DNA from: Allium sativum
Lineage: Eukaryota; Streptophyta; Magnoliopsida; Asparagales; Amaryllidaceae
Reading direction: 5' to 3'
DNA length: 64,000 bases
Assembly: GCA_030737875.1 (NCBI GenBank)
Contig: CM060912.1
Coordinates: 880,299,199 to 880,363,198, forward strand
The translations under genes were made by a program, and so were the position numbers. Shown piece after piece: positions 34,763 to 44,073 of this stretch (position 1 is the first letter of the stretch; every line of letters begins with the position of its first letter). Under the pieces are notes generated by a model that searched no databases, was not told the origin of the DNA, and saw only the letters and a list, made by a program, of their open reading frames with translations.

Positions 34763-35617
34763 CTTCTTTTGGGCCCTACTATGCTCCCCAGTGTAGGGGA
34801 CATGCCCTAACTGCTATAAGGCATTTTCGTGGATGTAGAGGGGGCCCTCCACATCATTTCCTTTGTCCTTCTTATTTGCTTCCCTCATCTCGTTGACGTA
34901 GCATTCTCTAGAGATCTCCTGGTCTTCTTTGACTACACCGACCCCCTTATCTATGGGAAACTTCATTGTCAAGCACCAGAGGGCTATCACAATTATGAAA
35001 GCTGCCAGGGCTGGTCTTCTGAGAAAAGCATTATATGCAGACAATTCATTTACGATAACAAAGGACTGTATTAGACTAGCCTTTATTTCCCCTTGTCCAA
35101 GTTCCACAAGCAAATCAATAACCTTAATGGGATGCTTCGATTCCCCTGTGAACCCTTGGGTTTTCTTCTGGCAAACTCACACATCCGATATGGAAAGCTT
35201 CATCTTATCGAAGGTATTCTTGAATAATACATTTATTGATGCTCCATAGTCGACCAGCACCCGTTACACGGTGGCCAGGCCTATCCCGACCGTTACTACC
35301 ATAGGGTCTTGAGTTGGAGTAATTATTCCTTCCTCATCCTTCCCGTTAAAATTGACATTCGCAAATGAAATCTTCTGTTGTTTCATGAAAACGACATTAT
35401 TCAGAATCAAGCACTTTTCTTCCTTTGGAGTATTTTTGAGTGCATTAGCATATCTTTAAATGTCTCCCTAACTTGCCCTGGCTTGAAGGGGACCTCCAAA
35501 AATGGTGTTAATCACGGGCCTTTGGCTAACTTGTGTCGGGGCCTTGTCTCCAGATCTAGATGCATTCTTCTCTTAGGTAGTTTGAGCAGGATTGGCAGAC
35601 TATGGCCTTTTCACATA
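34763..35617 (-). pseudogene. Tat protease region remnant
   Basis: 34814-35113 contains AYNAFLRRPALAAFIIVIALWCLTMKFPID followed by KEDQEISRECYVN. In Tat elements this segment (usually YNAILGRP) sits at the end of the aspartic protease domain just before RT. Upstream the VLVDYGAS-like catalytic segment is recognisable only loosely near 35245. The reading frame is broken. Confidence 0.65.
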
Positions 35618-37128
35618 CTACTGCAGACGGTTCTTTCTAATCAGTTCCTCAATCAAGTTCTTGAGATGCTTGCACTCATTCATATTATGGCCTGGTTGAT
35701 TGTGGAATCGAAAAAACCTCCCAGAATTTGCCTGATTATCATCCACCTTCTGAGATTTTGGTTTTGGATAGTCCTCGGTATCCTTGGTGGCGATAAAAAT
35801 TATCTCCAGTGTCTCCATCAATGGGGTTAATTCGGCGACTTTGAAGAAGCGGAATTTCTTTCCATTTCTATTATCTTTAGCATCGTTCCCTCGCTTTTGA
35901 CCTCTATTGTTCTTCTGGCCACTTGGAACATCACTTGCTTTCTTTACTGGTACCGACCAACCTTCAGCAATATCCATATAAAATAGAAAGATCATCGTCA
36001 ACATCGATGTATTCTTCTTCTTTTGCATAGAATCTCTCTAAGGTGTTGGGCTTTTTCATTTTAATCCACCTTCCAAACTCCAGTTTTTTATTTATAACAC
36101 GCTTCAATGCCATCAATACTAGATGCGACTCTGGATCCGCAACTTCTGCTGTTGCGGCGTTAAATCGTGTGAGGAAGGCATTGACCGACTCTTCAGACTT
36201 TTGCTCCATGTCATTTAATGACATCACGTCTTTTACCATCGTGGTTTGCAGCCTATACTACTCCTTGAATTTCTTAAATAGAAAGGAAAAGTTGTCCACA
36301 TACCTTGGTGGAAGCTTGGTAAACTAGAGCGAGGCTACTCCCTCCAAATATACAAGGAATTATAAGCATTTGAGTTCATCCATAGCTCGTGCACTATCCA
36401 TATGTTGATCGTATTTATACAGGAACAGATTTGGGTCGCCAGTCCTATTATAAGCTTGAATCGTCGGCGTATTAAACTTCCTTGGAAAGTTAGTCAACTT
36501 GATCCTTTCAGTGAGTGGAGTCTTAATTAGAGCGAACTCCCATTCCTTCCTGTCATCATTTCGCTCAACACTTTCCTTCATAATTTGCTGGACCATTTCC
36601 TCAAGGCGTTCCTTCTCACTGCGTCGATCCGTGGGGAGGGCGTCGTCTCCTATGCTGGATGTTTGCATAAGCAAACGGTCTCGGCTAGGGATCCGGGGAC
36701 TTGTGCCTCCCTCATGGGGGCAGTGGCCCTTTGGCGGAACTATTCGCTTTCCGAGAAGCAACTTTTTTCAGAATGGTTCCTAGCGGGTGGTTTAGATTCT
36801 TCCCATCGTACCTGTTTGAATCATCAACCTTTTTAACGGAGCGATCCCGATTTGGACTTGAAGAACTAGCACCCTCAGCACAAGTGACAATAACATTAAC
36901 TTTTGCTATGTCGGCTTGAAGAGTAAAAAGAGCTTCTAATTTCGCCATTATGGCCTTATTCAAGATATCCATCTGTTGATTCAATCCAGCAACAACTTCA
37001 TTTAGTTCATTTCTAGTCACACCGGCTCCACCTACCTAAGTTTCGCTAACTTCAAATTGTGTTTCTTCATTAGCCGCGTTGTCAGATGCTCCTCTAACAT
37101 TTTTACCACCCATTTTTTTCGATGGCAT
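35618..37128 (-). pseudogene. Tat gag remnant
   Basis: Start ATG at 37128 (MPSKKMGGKNVRG), with a TAG about 34 codons in. The N-terminal coiled region is 36712-37020. The core is 36360-36761, with FPRKFNTPTIQAYNRTGDPNLFLYKYDQHM, and continues 35964-36327 (SLNDMEQKSEESVNAFLTRFN). The zinc-knuckle area at 35618-36028 has GHNMNECKHLKNLIEELI, with the first Cys replaced. At least four frame breaks. Gag would form the particle shell. Confidence 0.8.
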
Positions 37129-37263
37129 TATGCCAGAAAAAATTTTGAACTTCGAAGAGAATTCGTCAATCGGCCTGGATCTTAGATTTGGAGAATCTAT
37201 CATAGAAACAAGCCTCGAATTTCAATACCTCTAGAAAGCACTTAACCTTGAGAATGTGAACGT

Positions 37264-37282
37264 GGCCCCATGGTGGGTGCCA
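37264..37282 (-). promoter_or_regulatory. Tat primer binding site
   Basis: Sense strand TGGCACCCACCATGGGGCC, adjacent to the 5' LTR. It resembles the TGGCGCCCACCGTGGGGC primer site common in plant Tat elements, with two changes. I cannot name the tRNA from the sequence alone. Confidence 0.6.
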
Positions 37283-37285
37283 AAA

Positions 37286-38392
37286 TGTTTATGTCAAAAA
37301 TGGACAACAACACCCGAGGTGTTTTTGCAATACTTCACAAACAAGTAAAATCTAAAAAATATGGAGCCATAAACATAAAAAGCAAGTAAAGACAAGGATG
37401 TTTAGAGTGGTTCGGCCTAGAATCAACCTACATCCACTATGGAAGGAATTCTCATTATCATCATTGAAGTTACAAGGTACATAATCTCTCTAACTCCACT
37501 CATTTTCTCTCTCTTTTTAAAATATTCTTCTTTATTTCTTCTCTTTTATACTTGATTCGCTCAAATTCACTATAGAAACAGCGAAATCTCTAAAGATGCG
37601 ATGGTTGTTGGAGCGATCTTCAATAATTGGAGCACTTAGATGATTTTCGGTGAATATATGGAAGATATAATGTTGAATCAAAGCTTGATAGAAGATTAAT
37701 AGAGGATTGAATGAGTTGGAGGAGCTTAGGAATCAGTTTGGCAGCACTTTATGGAGAGGAAAATCGGTCCCTTTAATGGTGGAAGTGTGGGGGTATTTAT
37801 AGGAGTGGAAATGAAGTGGAGAGGCCTGAAAATAACATGTGTAGGTCACCAGGTCGTCAGAACGGCCTAGCCTTAAGGTTGGTTACGATCTAAGCTTTTG
37901 TCGTGTACCCCAAGCAACAGCCTGCAGCTTTCAGTTAGCTATGGTCTAAATCCTTTAGTTGGTTACGACCTAAGGCCTAGGTTGGTTACGACCTAGCATA
38001 TCACGACCTAGTTGCAACCTTTTTTCGGACAACCTTCCTTTGAGCCCCCGACCACGACCTGAAGATGCAGATGCATGTGATGTTCTGTTCTATTGCTGAT
38101 GACGTGCCAAAAAACGACCCGAATCAAACTTAGCCCGAACATCCTATGAGCTTGTGACATGACCTCATGAGTTGTCTTCTAGGACCTAAGGCTTTTTGAA
38201 ACCTAAGATCTTTACCTAAGGACTAATGTGGCCGAAACGACCTGATGTTCCATTGTATAAAACGACCCGAGACTTGGACGATCTGACACCACACGACCTA
38301 AATGGCATGACCCGAGCTTGAGATATGGAGAACGACTTAGCACTTGAACACGTTTATGAATTATATTCGAGCCATATTTTTATGTATTAACA
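37286..38392 (-). repeat. Tat 5' LTR (about 1.1 kb, right boundary inferred)
   Basis: Starts TGTTTATGTC beside the primer site. The best end is TATTAACA at 38392, chosen from the terminal CA and the change to coding-like sequence after it. The partner LTR is not in the window, so this boundary is uncertain. The U3 part (about 37870-38340) has at least nine ACGACC words. A TATA box is at 37794-37802. Confidence 0.6.
37794..37802 (-). promoter_or_regulatory. TATA box of Tat 5' LTR
   Basis: CTATAAATA on the minus strand, about 590 bp from the inferred LTR start and just downstream of the ACGACC cluster. Confidence 0.55.
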
Positions 38393-38449
38393 ATAATGAT
38401 TTCAAAGGTCGCTTCCATAAAGAGATTGATGTGGCTAGCCTAAAACGAA

Positions 38450-39098
38450 ATCCATTGAGGATGACCTTAAGTCCATGACTCAAGAGAACTTGGATTTAAA
38501 GCTCAGCCTTAATATCCTGAAAGTAGATAAAAGAACTCTTGAAAAGGAGAATGAAGAGTTAAGGATTAGGTTAGCTGATACCGAGTCACGGGCAAAAAAG
38601 GCGGAGGAAATAGAGAATACAGTTGTTAAATTGGCCTCCAACTCAAAAATTCAGTATGTCCTAAATTTTAAAGAGTTGAGGGTTTAGCTAAATGTAGATC
38701 GAAAGGAGGACAAGGAATTTTGTCCACTAATTCTGGATTTTTTTTCTTGAATCCTTAAATATCATAATTTATCATGGGTTGAGCACTATCCCCAAACTCT
38801 AGCCAATGCCTGGAGTGAACATGTTAAAGAGGAAAGTCAAGCCATGAAGGATGGATCTGTTAATGAGGATGAACTTAAAGGGCATTTTCTGAGGAATAAC
38901 GAGCTCGAAATTCTAGAGGAAGGGAGGAGGTTGTTGAAGGATGCGAAAGATGTCGCTATGCTTCAAGCTAAAGGCAAATCTGTAGTTGAAGGAAGCCTTG
39001 GGTCTTCTTTCGTAGGTCATGATTCTAAAACTGTTGTTGAGGGATACGATCCCTACTTCCTAGCTCCTAAAAATTTTAGGCCTCTAATCCTATCATAG
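38450..39098 (+). pseudogene. Coiled-coil coding remnant, family not recognised
   Basis: Two plus-strand blocks with one clear break between them. 38453-38685 encodes DDLKSMTQENLDLKLSLNILKVDKRTLEKENEELRIRLADTESRA, a heptad-rich, charged coiled coil. 38785-39098 encodes HYPQTLANAWSEHVKEESQAMKDG and GSVNEDELKGHFLRN, ending in YDPYFLAPKNFRPL. It lies between the Tat LTR and the left end of TE-H, and the other side of the TE-H insertion (56572 onward) may be its continuation. It could be the extra reading frame some Tat elements carry, a Gag of another element, or a host gene fragment; I cannot decide. Confidence 0.45.
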
Positions 39099-39257
39099 AA
39101 GTTACTAACACTCCCGGACTCACTGGTAGCGACTCTGCATATCTCTAACTTCTCCATAGTTTGAGAGAGTCCTTATCGTGTGTTGGCGAGCTATGAAGGC
39201 GGCAATTGGGACACTCACAGTTCCAAAAGGAATAACCATTATTGCTCTTCCTTATAC

Positions 39258-39260
39258 TAA
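39258..39260. other. Target-site duplication of TE-H, left copy (TAA)
   Basis: TAA before the left terminal repeat; TAA is also at 56569-56571. Three-base TWA duplications are typical of PIF/Harbinger. Confidence 0.75.
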
Positions 39261-39545
39261 GATCATTCTTAACACAGGGTTGGGTTGGGTGTCACTTCAG
39301 GCTGGGTTGACACCCAACCCATCCCAATGGGGAGAAACGCAACAACCCCAGCAGGGGTTGTTGTGTTTCCTATACCTGGCTTTAATAAAGCCGGCTAAGG
39401 GAGTCTCGTGGATTACAATCCATCATCGTTGGATTGTAATCCGCGAGACGGTCTGGAATCAAATCCAGACTGTCAACTTATCCGGCTTTCATAAAGTCGG
39501 CCAAATCTACCATAGTCGGCTATAAAAAGGCCGGCTATGGGGTGA
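39261..39545. repeat. TE-H left terminal repeat and subterminal hairpin chain
   Basis: After the 29-nt terminal repeat come consecutive palindromes: TTGGGTGTC/GACACCCAA, CAACAACCCC/GGGGTTGTTG, GGCTTTAATAAAGCC, a 20-nt stem with one mismatch (39403-39422/39430-39449), GTCTGGA/TCCAGAC, and GGCTTTCATAAAGTC. Such foldback ends could form cruciforms or hairpin RNA. Confidence 0.8.
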
Positions 39546-39705
39546 AAATTTCATTAAACAAAAATTCTTATGCTTCCTCCTTCCTCTCCTTCTGCTATGT
39601 CCATCGTTAATTAGTCTCCATTTGAGTTACTTTTGCTTGTCGAATCGTATATAGACTTCCAAGAACGGCATGATAAAATGCTACAAGGAGGTGGAGGAGT
39701 AACCC

Positions 39706-39984
39706 ATGAAATGTACTGGCAGTTGGTTCAAAAAATTACAACGACAACCCCAAATGTCCGTCGAGAAGGTCTACCGAAGAAGTTCAAAAAAAAAACATAG
39801 CAGTTTTTGGGATCAATGTGCACATTATTGCAAGATTATTGAAGAATTTGAAGATGATGATCTATTCAAAGCTAATCGTGCAACGTTTGATTCACGTTAC
39901 CTATTCGAACATGAAATGGAATTCACTGGCCATGAAGCTTACGAACTTCATTACAGCTGGCTGACACGCTACGGTTCTGGCTAG
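39706..39984 (+). CDS. Short open frame in TE-H, 92 aa, possibly remnant of the accessory transposon protein
   Basis: Encodes a basic N-terminal part (SVEKVYRRSSKKKHSSFW) and an acidic, aromatic C-terminal part (EFEDDDLFKANRATFDSRYLFEHEMEF, then HYSWLTRYG). PIF/Harbinger elements usually carry a Myb/SANT-like second protein that binds the transposon ends. The Trp/Tyr-rich spacing is loosely compatible with that, but I cannot confirm it. Probably incomplete at the N-terminus. The codons immediately upstream contain a stop, and another frame there also looks coding, which suggests a frameshift. Confidence 0.35.
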   Translation: MKCTGSWFKKLQRQPQMSVEKVYRRSSKKKHSSFWDQCAHYCKIIEEFEDDDLFKANRATFDSRYLFEHEMEFTGHEAYELHYSWLTRYGSG

Positions 39985-40014
39985 TTTATGTTTATCTTAT
40001 ATGTTTTTATGATG

Positions 40015-40206
40015 ATTTATGTTTGGTATAAAACCAGTAGTGTGTTATAAAACTAGTAGTTTGTTTGATTCTTATGTTGTATTGACATATGGACTTAACT
40101 TTAATCAGCTATTTATGTTTGGTATAAAACCAGTAGTGTGTTATAAAACTAGTAGTTTGTTTGATTCTTATGTTGTATTGACATATGGACTTAACTTTAA
40201 TCAGCT
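40015..40206. repeat. Perfect tandem duplication, 2 x 96 bp
   Basis: 40015-40110 is repeated exactly at 40111-40206 (both run from ATTTATGTTTGGTATAAAAC to TTAATCAGCT). No mismatch was seen, so the duplication is very young compared with its decayed surroundings. Non-coding. Confidence 0.92.
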
Positions 40207-40364
40207 CATATTATGAAAAAGCAGATTGTAATCATATGAAATAGGAAATACAAATGAAGTTGGTACTACAACATAGAAAATAGAATACAAATACAACTAG
40301 TCATAAACATTAATGACTAGTAAGACACAAGATACTTAACATACTAATTCAAACCATGGCGAAG

Positions 40365-40848
40365 TCAGATCTTTGCTTCGCTAAGCTCATTGACTTGGTT
40401 GCGTAGCTTTCGTATTTCATCTTCCAATTCCAAAGCATACGTAATGGCTCTTGTAAGAAATTGTTCGTCTACCCACTGTCTGAATGTGCAACCGTTGGTA
40501 CGTATTGGACAACAATAATACCGGCGACCAACATTGTTTCCATGTCGGACGACCAATTATGGTGCTTCAAAAACATACCATATTTAGTGACTAGACCTCT
40601 TCTTCTGCAAGTGCTGCCCGGATAGGAGGATGTACAACGTTTATTCTATTGGGTTGAGATTGTTGTTAATGGGCTTGTTCCATCTGCTGCATCCGTTCAT
40701 CCACATCCATTTGTCGTAATACCTCTTGATGTCGCTCTTCCATTTCGATGTACCATTCGGTTGGTTCTCTTGGTGTAGACGGAGCCAGAGGTGTTGGTCT
40801 ATAAATAATATCAGTGTAAATGTACGAGGATGGAAAAGATTTAGGCAT
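40365..40848 (-). pseudogene. GRF-type zinc-finger protein remnant with coiled coil
   Basis: Two minus-strand pieces. 40666-40848 starts MPKSFPSSYIYTDIIYRP and continues as a Glu/Gln/Met-rich stretch (MEERHQEVLRQMDVDERMQQMEQ). 40365-40556 encodes HGNNVGRRYYCCPIRTNGCTFRQWVDE followed by a leucine-rich coiled coil (ALELEDEIRKLRNQVNELSEA). The central NxGRRYYxC, C and WVDE pattern is that of GRF zinc fingers, which bind nucleic acid. The first Cys-x-Cys pair is missing or lies in a separate exon. A TAA at the end of the first piece may be a CAA-to-TAA change. Confidence 0.6.
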
Positions 40849-40951
40849 TTTGGGTATTGAAGTTAAATATGTTATCAGTTTGTTTCACATTGCTCGTATA
40901 TATGGGTAATGACTGAGGTGTTCTAAATTCAAATTTTTTGACCAAAATTCA

Positions 40952-41242
40952 TTGAATAACGTGTATGCAAAAAAGAACGAGCCAACCATAAAGCAAGAGC
41001 CTGCAATAAATCATGAGCCATCTTCATCAAAGAATGATCCATCCATAAACCACGAGCCTGCAACAAAGCATGCTCCGTATGCATTAAAGAAGAAGCCATC
41101 CATAAAGCACGAGCTTACAATAAAGCATGAGCCATTTGCATTAAAGAACGAGCCATCCATAAAGCACGAGCCTGCAATAAAGCACACGCCGTCTGCATCA
41201 AAGAATGAGTCTTCCATTAGAGAAAGTGCAAGCATTAAATAG
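40952..41242 (+). CDS. Open frame made of a 20-residue repeat (60-bp minisatellite)
   Basis: 96 codons, almost entirely repeats of the type NEPSIKHEPAIKHEPSASK (20 aa, 60 bp), about four copies with variants such as NDPSINHEPATKHAPYALK. The reading frame is kept through all copies, yet the opposite strand is also open, as expected for a minisatellite with a period divisible by three. No known family. It may be a repeat only, or a low-complexity Lys/His/Pro/Glu protein of the transposon. Confidence 0.35.
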   Translation: MNNVYAKKNEPTIKQEPAINHEPSSSKNDPSINHEPATKHAPYALKKKPSIKHELTIKHEPFALKNEPSIKHEPAIKHTPSASKNESSIRESASIK

Positions 41243-41289
41243 AAGCAAGCCTATCTTCCTCTCTTTAAGTTTCAACTTCTGATCTCAGT

Positions 41290-41790
41290 AAAAATGTCTA
41301 ATTGGGAATTCGATGATGAAACCATGAATCAAGTGTACAATGAATACAACGGAATAAATAACCGGTTGAAGTTGTCGTAGTCACAGTCAAAGATGATAAA
41401 GTAAAAGCTAAACTTTTTAGTGCCACAAAACCAAATGTTGCGGTCCAGCATATTGGACCGGTACAAAAAACGCACAATGCTCGATTGAGGGAAGTTATTG
41501 CTAGGCTAAACCCCGATAAGTCAAGCTCTACATGACGGGTCGTATAGTCCTTTGCTACTGCGGGGTTGAGTGCAACGTGCTTGTTTCTAAAAGTCAGAAG
41601 AATGAAGGTCGTCGCTTTAATGGTTACGAAGCATACATTCATGCTCAAAATCGCTAAGTATCGCAAAACTGTAAAAAAAATCATGGATCGATCTACCACC
41701 GACGGAGAGGGTTGTCCAATATGCACTTGAAATGCAAGCTGAGGTTAATCGCTTGGAAAGAATGAATGTTGCAACAAAGAATGAAACGCT
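41290..41790 (+). pseudogene. Second GRF-type zinc-finger relic, plus strand
   Basis: Starts MSNWEFDDETMNQVYNEY at 41294. After frame breaks, the region around 41550-41640 reads CYCGVECNVLVSKSQKNEGRRFNGYEAYIHAQNR. Cys-x-Cys-Gly, a Ser-Lys-x2-Asn and GRRF are the front half of a GRF zinc finger, with the later Cys residues lost. Together with the minus-strand relic at 40365 it gives two divergent GRF-like genes about 1 kb apart in the same transposon. Heavily decayed. Confidence 0.45.
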
Positions 41791-41970
41791 ACGTGGGTGT
41801 TACAGTCTCCCCCGAAACTAACAATAGTAGGTATGCTATACTGTGTTCTAATTATATGTTTGTAGCCAACGTTATGTTGTATTGTGTTGTAGTTCAATGA
41901 TATAGTGAACGCTAGTTGTATCCTGTACCCTTTATTTTAATGAAGAGAATGATGTTTGTATGCACGTTAG

Positions 41971-42235
41971 AGTTAAAAATATGGGTCATCCACGTCTAAA
42001 TTATAAAACAAAAACCAAAGAGTTAAAAATATGGATCCTCCATGTCTAAACTATATAACAAAAACCAAGAAGGAGTTAAAAATATGGGTCGTCCACATTT
42101 AAAGTATACAACAAAAGCCAATAAGGAGTTAAAAATATGGGTCGTCTACAACTAAAGTATACAACAAAAAACAATATGGAGTTAAAAATATGGGTTGTCC
42201 ACGTCTAAAGTATACAGTAAAAAACAATATGGGTT
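41971..42235. repeat. Minisatellite, about 5 x 50-53 bp
   Basis: AGTTAAAAATATGGGTCRTC recurs at 41971, 42021, 42074, 42127 and 42180; the remainder of each unit is CCACGTCTAAAGTATACAAC-like. Non-coding. Confidence 0.85.
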
Positions 42236-42242
42236 AACATTA

Positions 42243-42585
42243 TGAACGAGACAAAAGAATTAATGCATATGTCCACGAAGCAGAGTCAAGTCGACATCAT
42301 TTTTAAAAATGAGATAGGGAATCAATGTTACAGTCCAAAAGGCAGAGTCAAATCGACATCAACACTAGGAACGAGATAACGAATCAATGCTATAATCCAA
42401 AAAGAAGAGTCAAATTGACATCAACACTAGGGATGAGACATGGAATTAATGCTACAGTCCAAAAGACATAGCCAAGTCGGCATCAACACTAGGAACGAGA
42501 CAGGGAATCAATGTTACAGTCCAAAAGATAGAGTCAAGTTGACATCAACACTAGGAATGAGATAGGGAATCAATGCTATACTACT
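42243..42585. repeat. Minisatellite, about 5.5 x 62 bp
   Basis: AGAGTCAAGTCGACATCAAC with ACTAGGAACGAGATAGGGAA repeats at an exact 62-bp period (42284, 42346, 42408, 42470, 42532). It directly follows the 53-bp array and precedes the transposase gene. Confidence 0.85.
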
Positions 42586-42683
42586 GGTTATTCTCTTTAC
42601 AAACTTTCATTAACTTACTTGTACTACAAATATCGGCCAAGGGATGTTCATTCTTCATCTCTCTTTCGAAAACCCATTCCGAA

Positions 42684-42869
42684 ATGAATAAACTTAAAAG
42701 GTTATGGTGTGGATCTTCATCTTCTTCATCCTCTTCAGATGAGTTCATTCAAACTCGAATTGAGCAACAAAACGTTATTTCTACGCAAATGCTTGAGCTT
42801 ACGAATATCGAAAACGAAGAAAACAATTGTTCGACCCAAGGAGGTAGTGTCTTCGAAAGACGAGTATAC
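42684..42869 (+). pseudogene. Start of the PIF/Harbinger transposase gene
   Basis: ATG at 42684 (MNKLKRLWCG), followed by eight Ser codons and an acidic stretch. This is a usual disordered N-terminus before the helix-turn-helix and DDE domain. It is cut by TE-L at TATAC (42865-42869) and the gene resumes at 55138. Joining across the site does not keep this frame, so it was already frameshifted or the start is misjudged. Confidence 0.5.
42865..42869. other. Target-site duplication of TE-L, left copy (TATAC)
   Basis: TATAC before TGTAACGTCCC; the second copy is 55133-55137. Confidence 0.93.
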
Positions 42870-44064
42870 TGTAACGTCCCGCATTTTTATCGGTTTGTAT
42901 TTGAATATTTAAATATGTTTAAATATTAAATTTGTAATATAAGTGGATTTATATATTAATTAAAATGAAGTTAAATGTATAAAAATATGTATTAAATATA
43001 ATTAAGCCCGTAATATCACGGTAGTTCATAATTTAACGTTCTGAACTTTAACTGAGTATACAGGACTCGTTATAAACCGGATTTCTTCGAAACAAGAAAT
43101 GTTGGAATCTGTTGAACTGTATTTTTCTAATGGAAGTGAAAAACCAAGGTTTCGTACTATAAATGAGAAGATAAGTCCAAATTAAATATTCAGAAAAACA
43201 GCGGCATAATCGGTTTTGACCATAACGGTTATTTAAATATATTTAAATATCGGTTTTGAATTTAGACAAGGTTCTTTTGAGGCATAATGATCATTTAATT
43301 TTTAGAACTTTGCTGCAATTTTTAATTAATTAAATACACAACTTTTTATTTGGAATATTTTGCACCCTGTATCAGTATTTTGGGATTTCACAATATGAGT
43401 TAACCTACCGGTATTATTATAATTTTGGGATCGTGATACCTCGTTGGACACGACCATACTCTTATTTCTGTCCGTAGCAGTTCAAACATGAACGAAAACC
43501 TTATGTACCACAATACACTAAAATTAGAACTAAGTTAATACTCCTAGCAAATACCAGTATAGTAATTAATCAAAAGAATGGTGACAAATGAATAAATCTA
43601 CCTTTGTCACTAACGAACAACATTGAAGCTATTTCACAAAAGAATTACCCCAACCATACCCTATTACTTAACAAGTAAGTTTAAGAGCTACCCTATACTA
43701 TCTCCCATACTGTCCGAAACTTGCCTAAACATTAAGCTATAAAAGAAAATTATCCCCGTAGCAACCTTATCTCGGGTACATGCTTTTGTAGGTTATCAGA
43801 ACATAATTTGACTAAATAGAAATATAAAAAAACATGCCTACACGAAGACCATAACCCTATTTTCCCAAAGAACACGCATACCCCATACTATGTACAAGTT
43901 GAAACGATAGACATACAAACCCGCACTCCTACATTGAAAATGAAGTATGTCCTACGATACACTATGAAATGTTAATTTCTAGCCTGAATAGTCACGATAC
44001 TTTCACACAGAAACCTACACCGATCCTACAACATCTAATTCCTTCACCATGAAGGCGCGTAGGT

Positions 44065-44073
44065 CTATAAATA
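44065..44073 (+). promoter_or_regulatory. TATA box of TE-L 5' LTR
   Basis: CTATAAATA about 1.2 kb into the LTR; the copy at 50961-50969 is unchanged. It predicts a U3 of about 1.2 kb and a transcribed R-U5 of about 4.1 kb. Confidence 0.55.

Larger units (their letters stand above)
31772..38392 (-). mobile_element. TE-T right part: Tat-clade element, pol, gag and 5' LTR
   Basis: Minus strand. In sense order: 5' LTR 38392-37286, primer site, gag (from 37128), protease region, RT, RNase H and the first part of integrase, which continues at 9725. Family marks are QALADFIAEF and the NNEAEYEA segment in RNase H, ITDNETQFES in integrase, and the GHNMNECKHLK zinc motif in Gag. These belong to the Tat/Retand/Ogre lineage, which lacks a chromodomain. 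Every frame is broken; this is an old copy. Confidence 0.82.

Noticed and set aside
41298..41726. 142-codon minus-strand frame
   Set aside because: The opposite strand has the GRF-like Cys-x-Cys-Gly and GRRF pattern, so this is a shadow.
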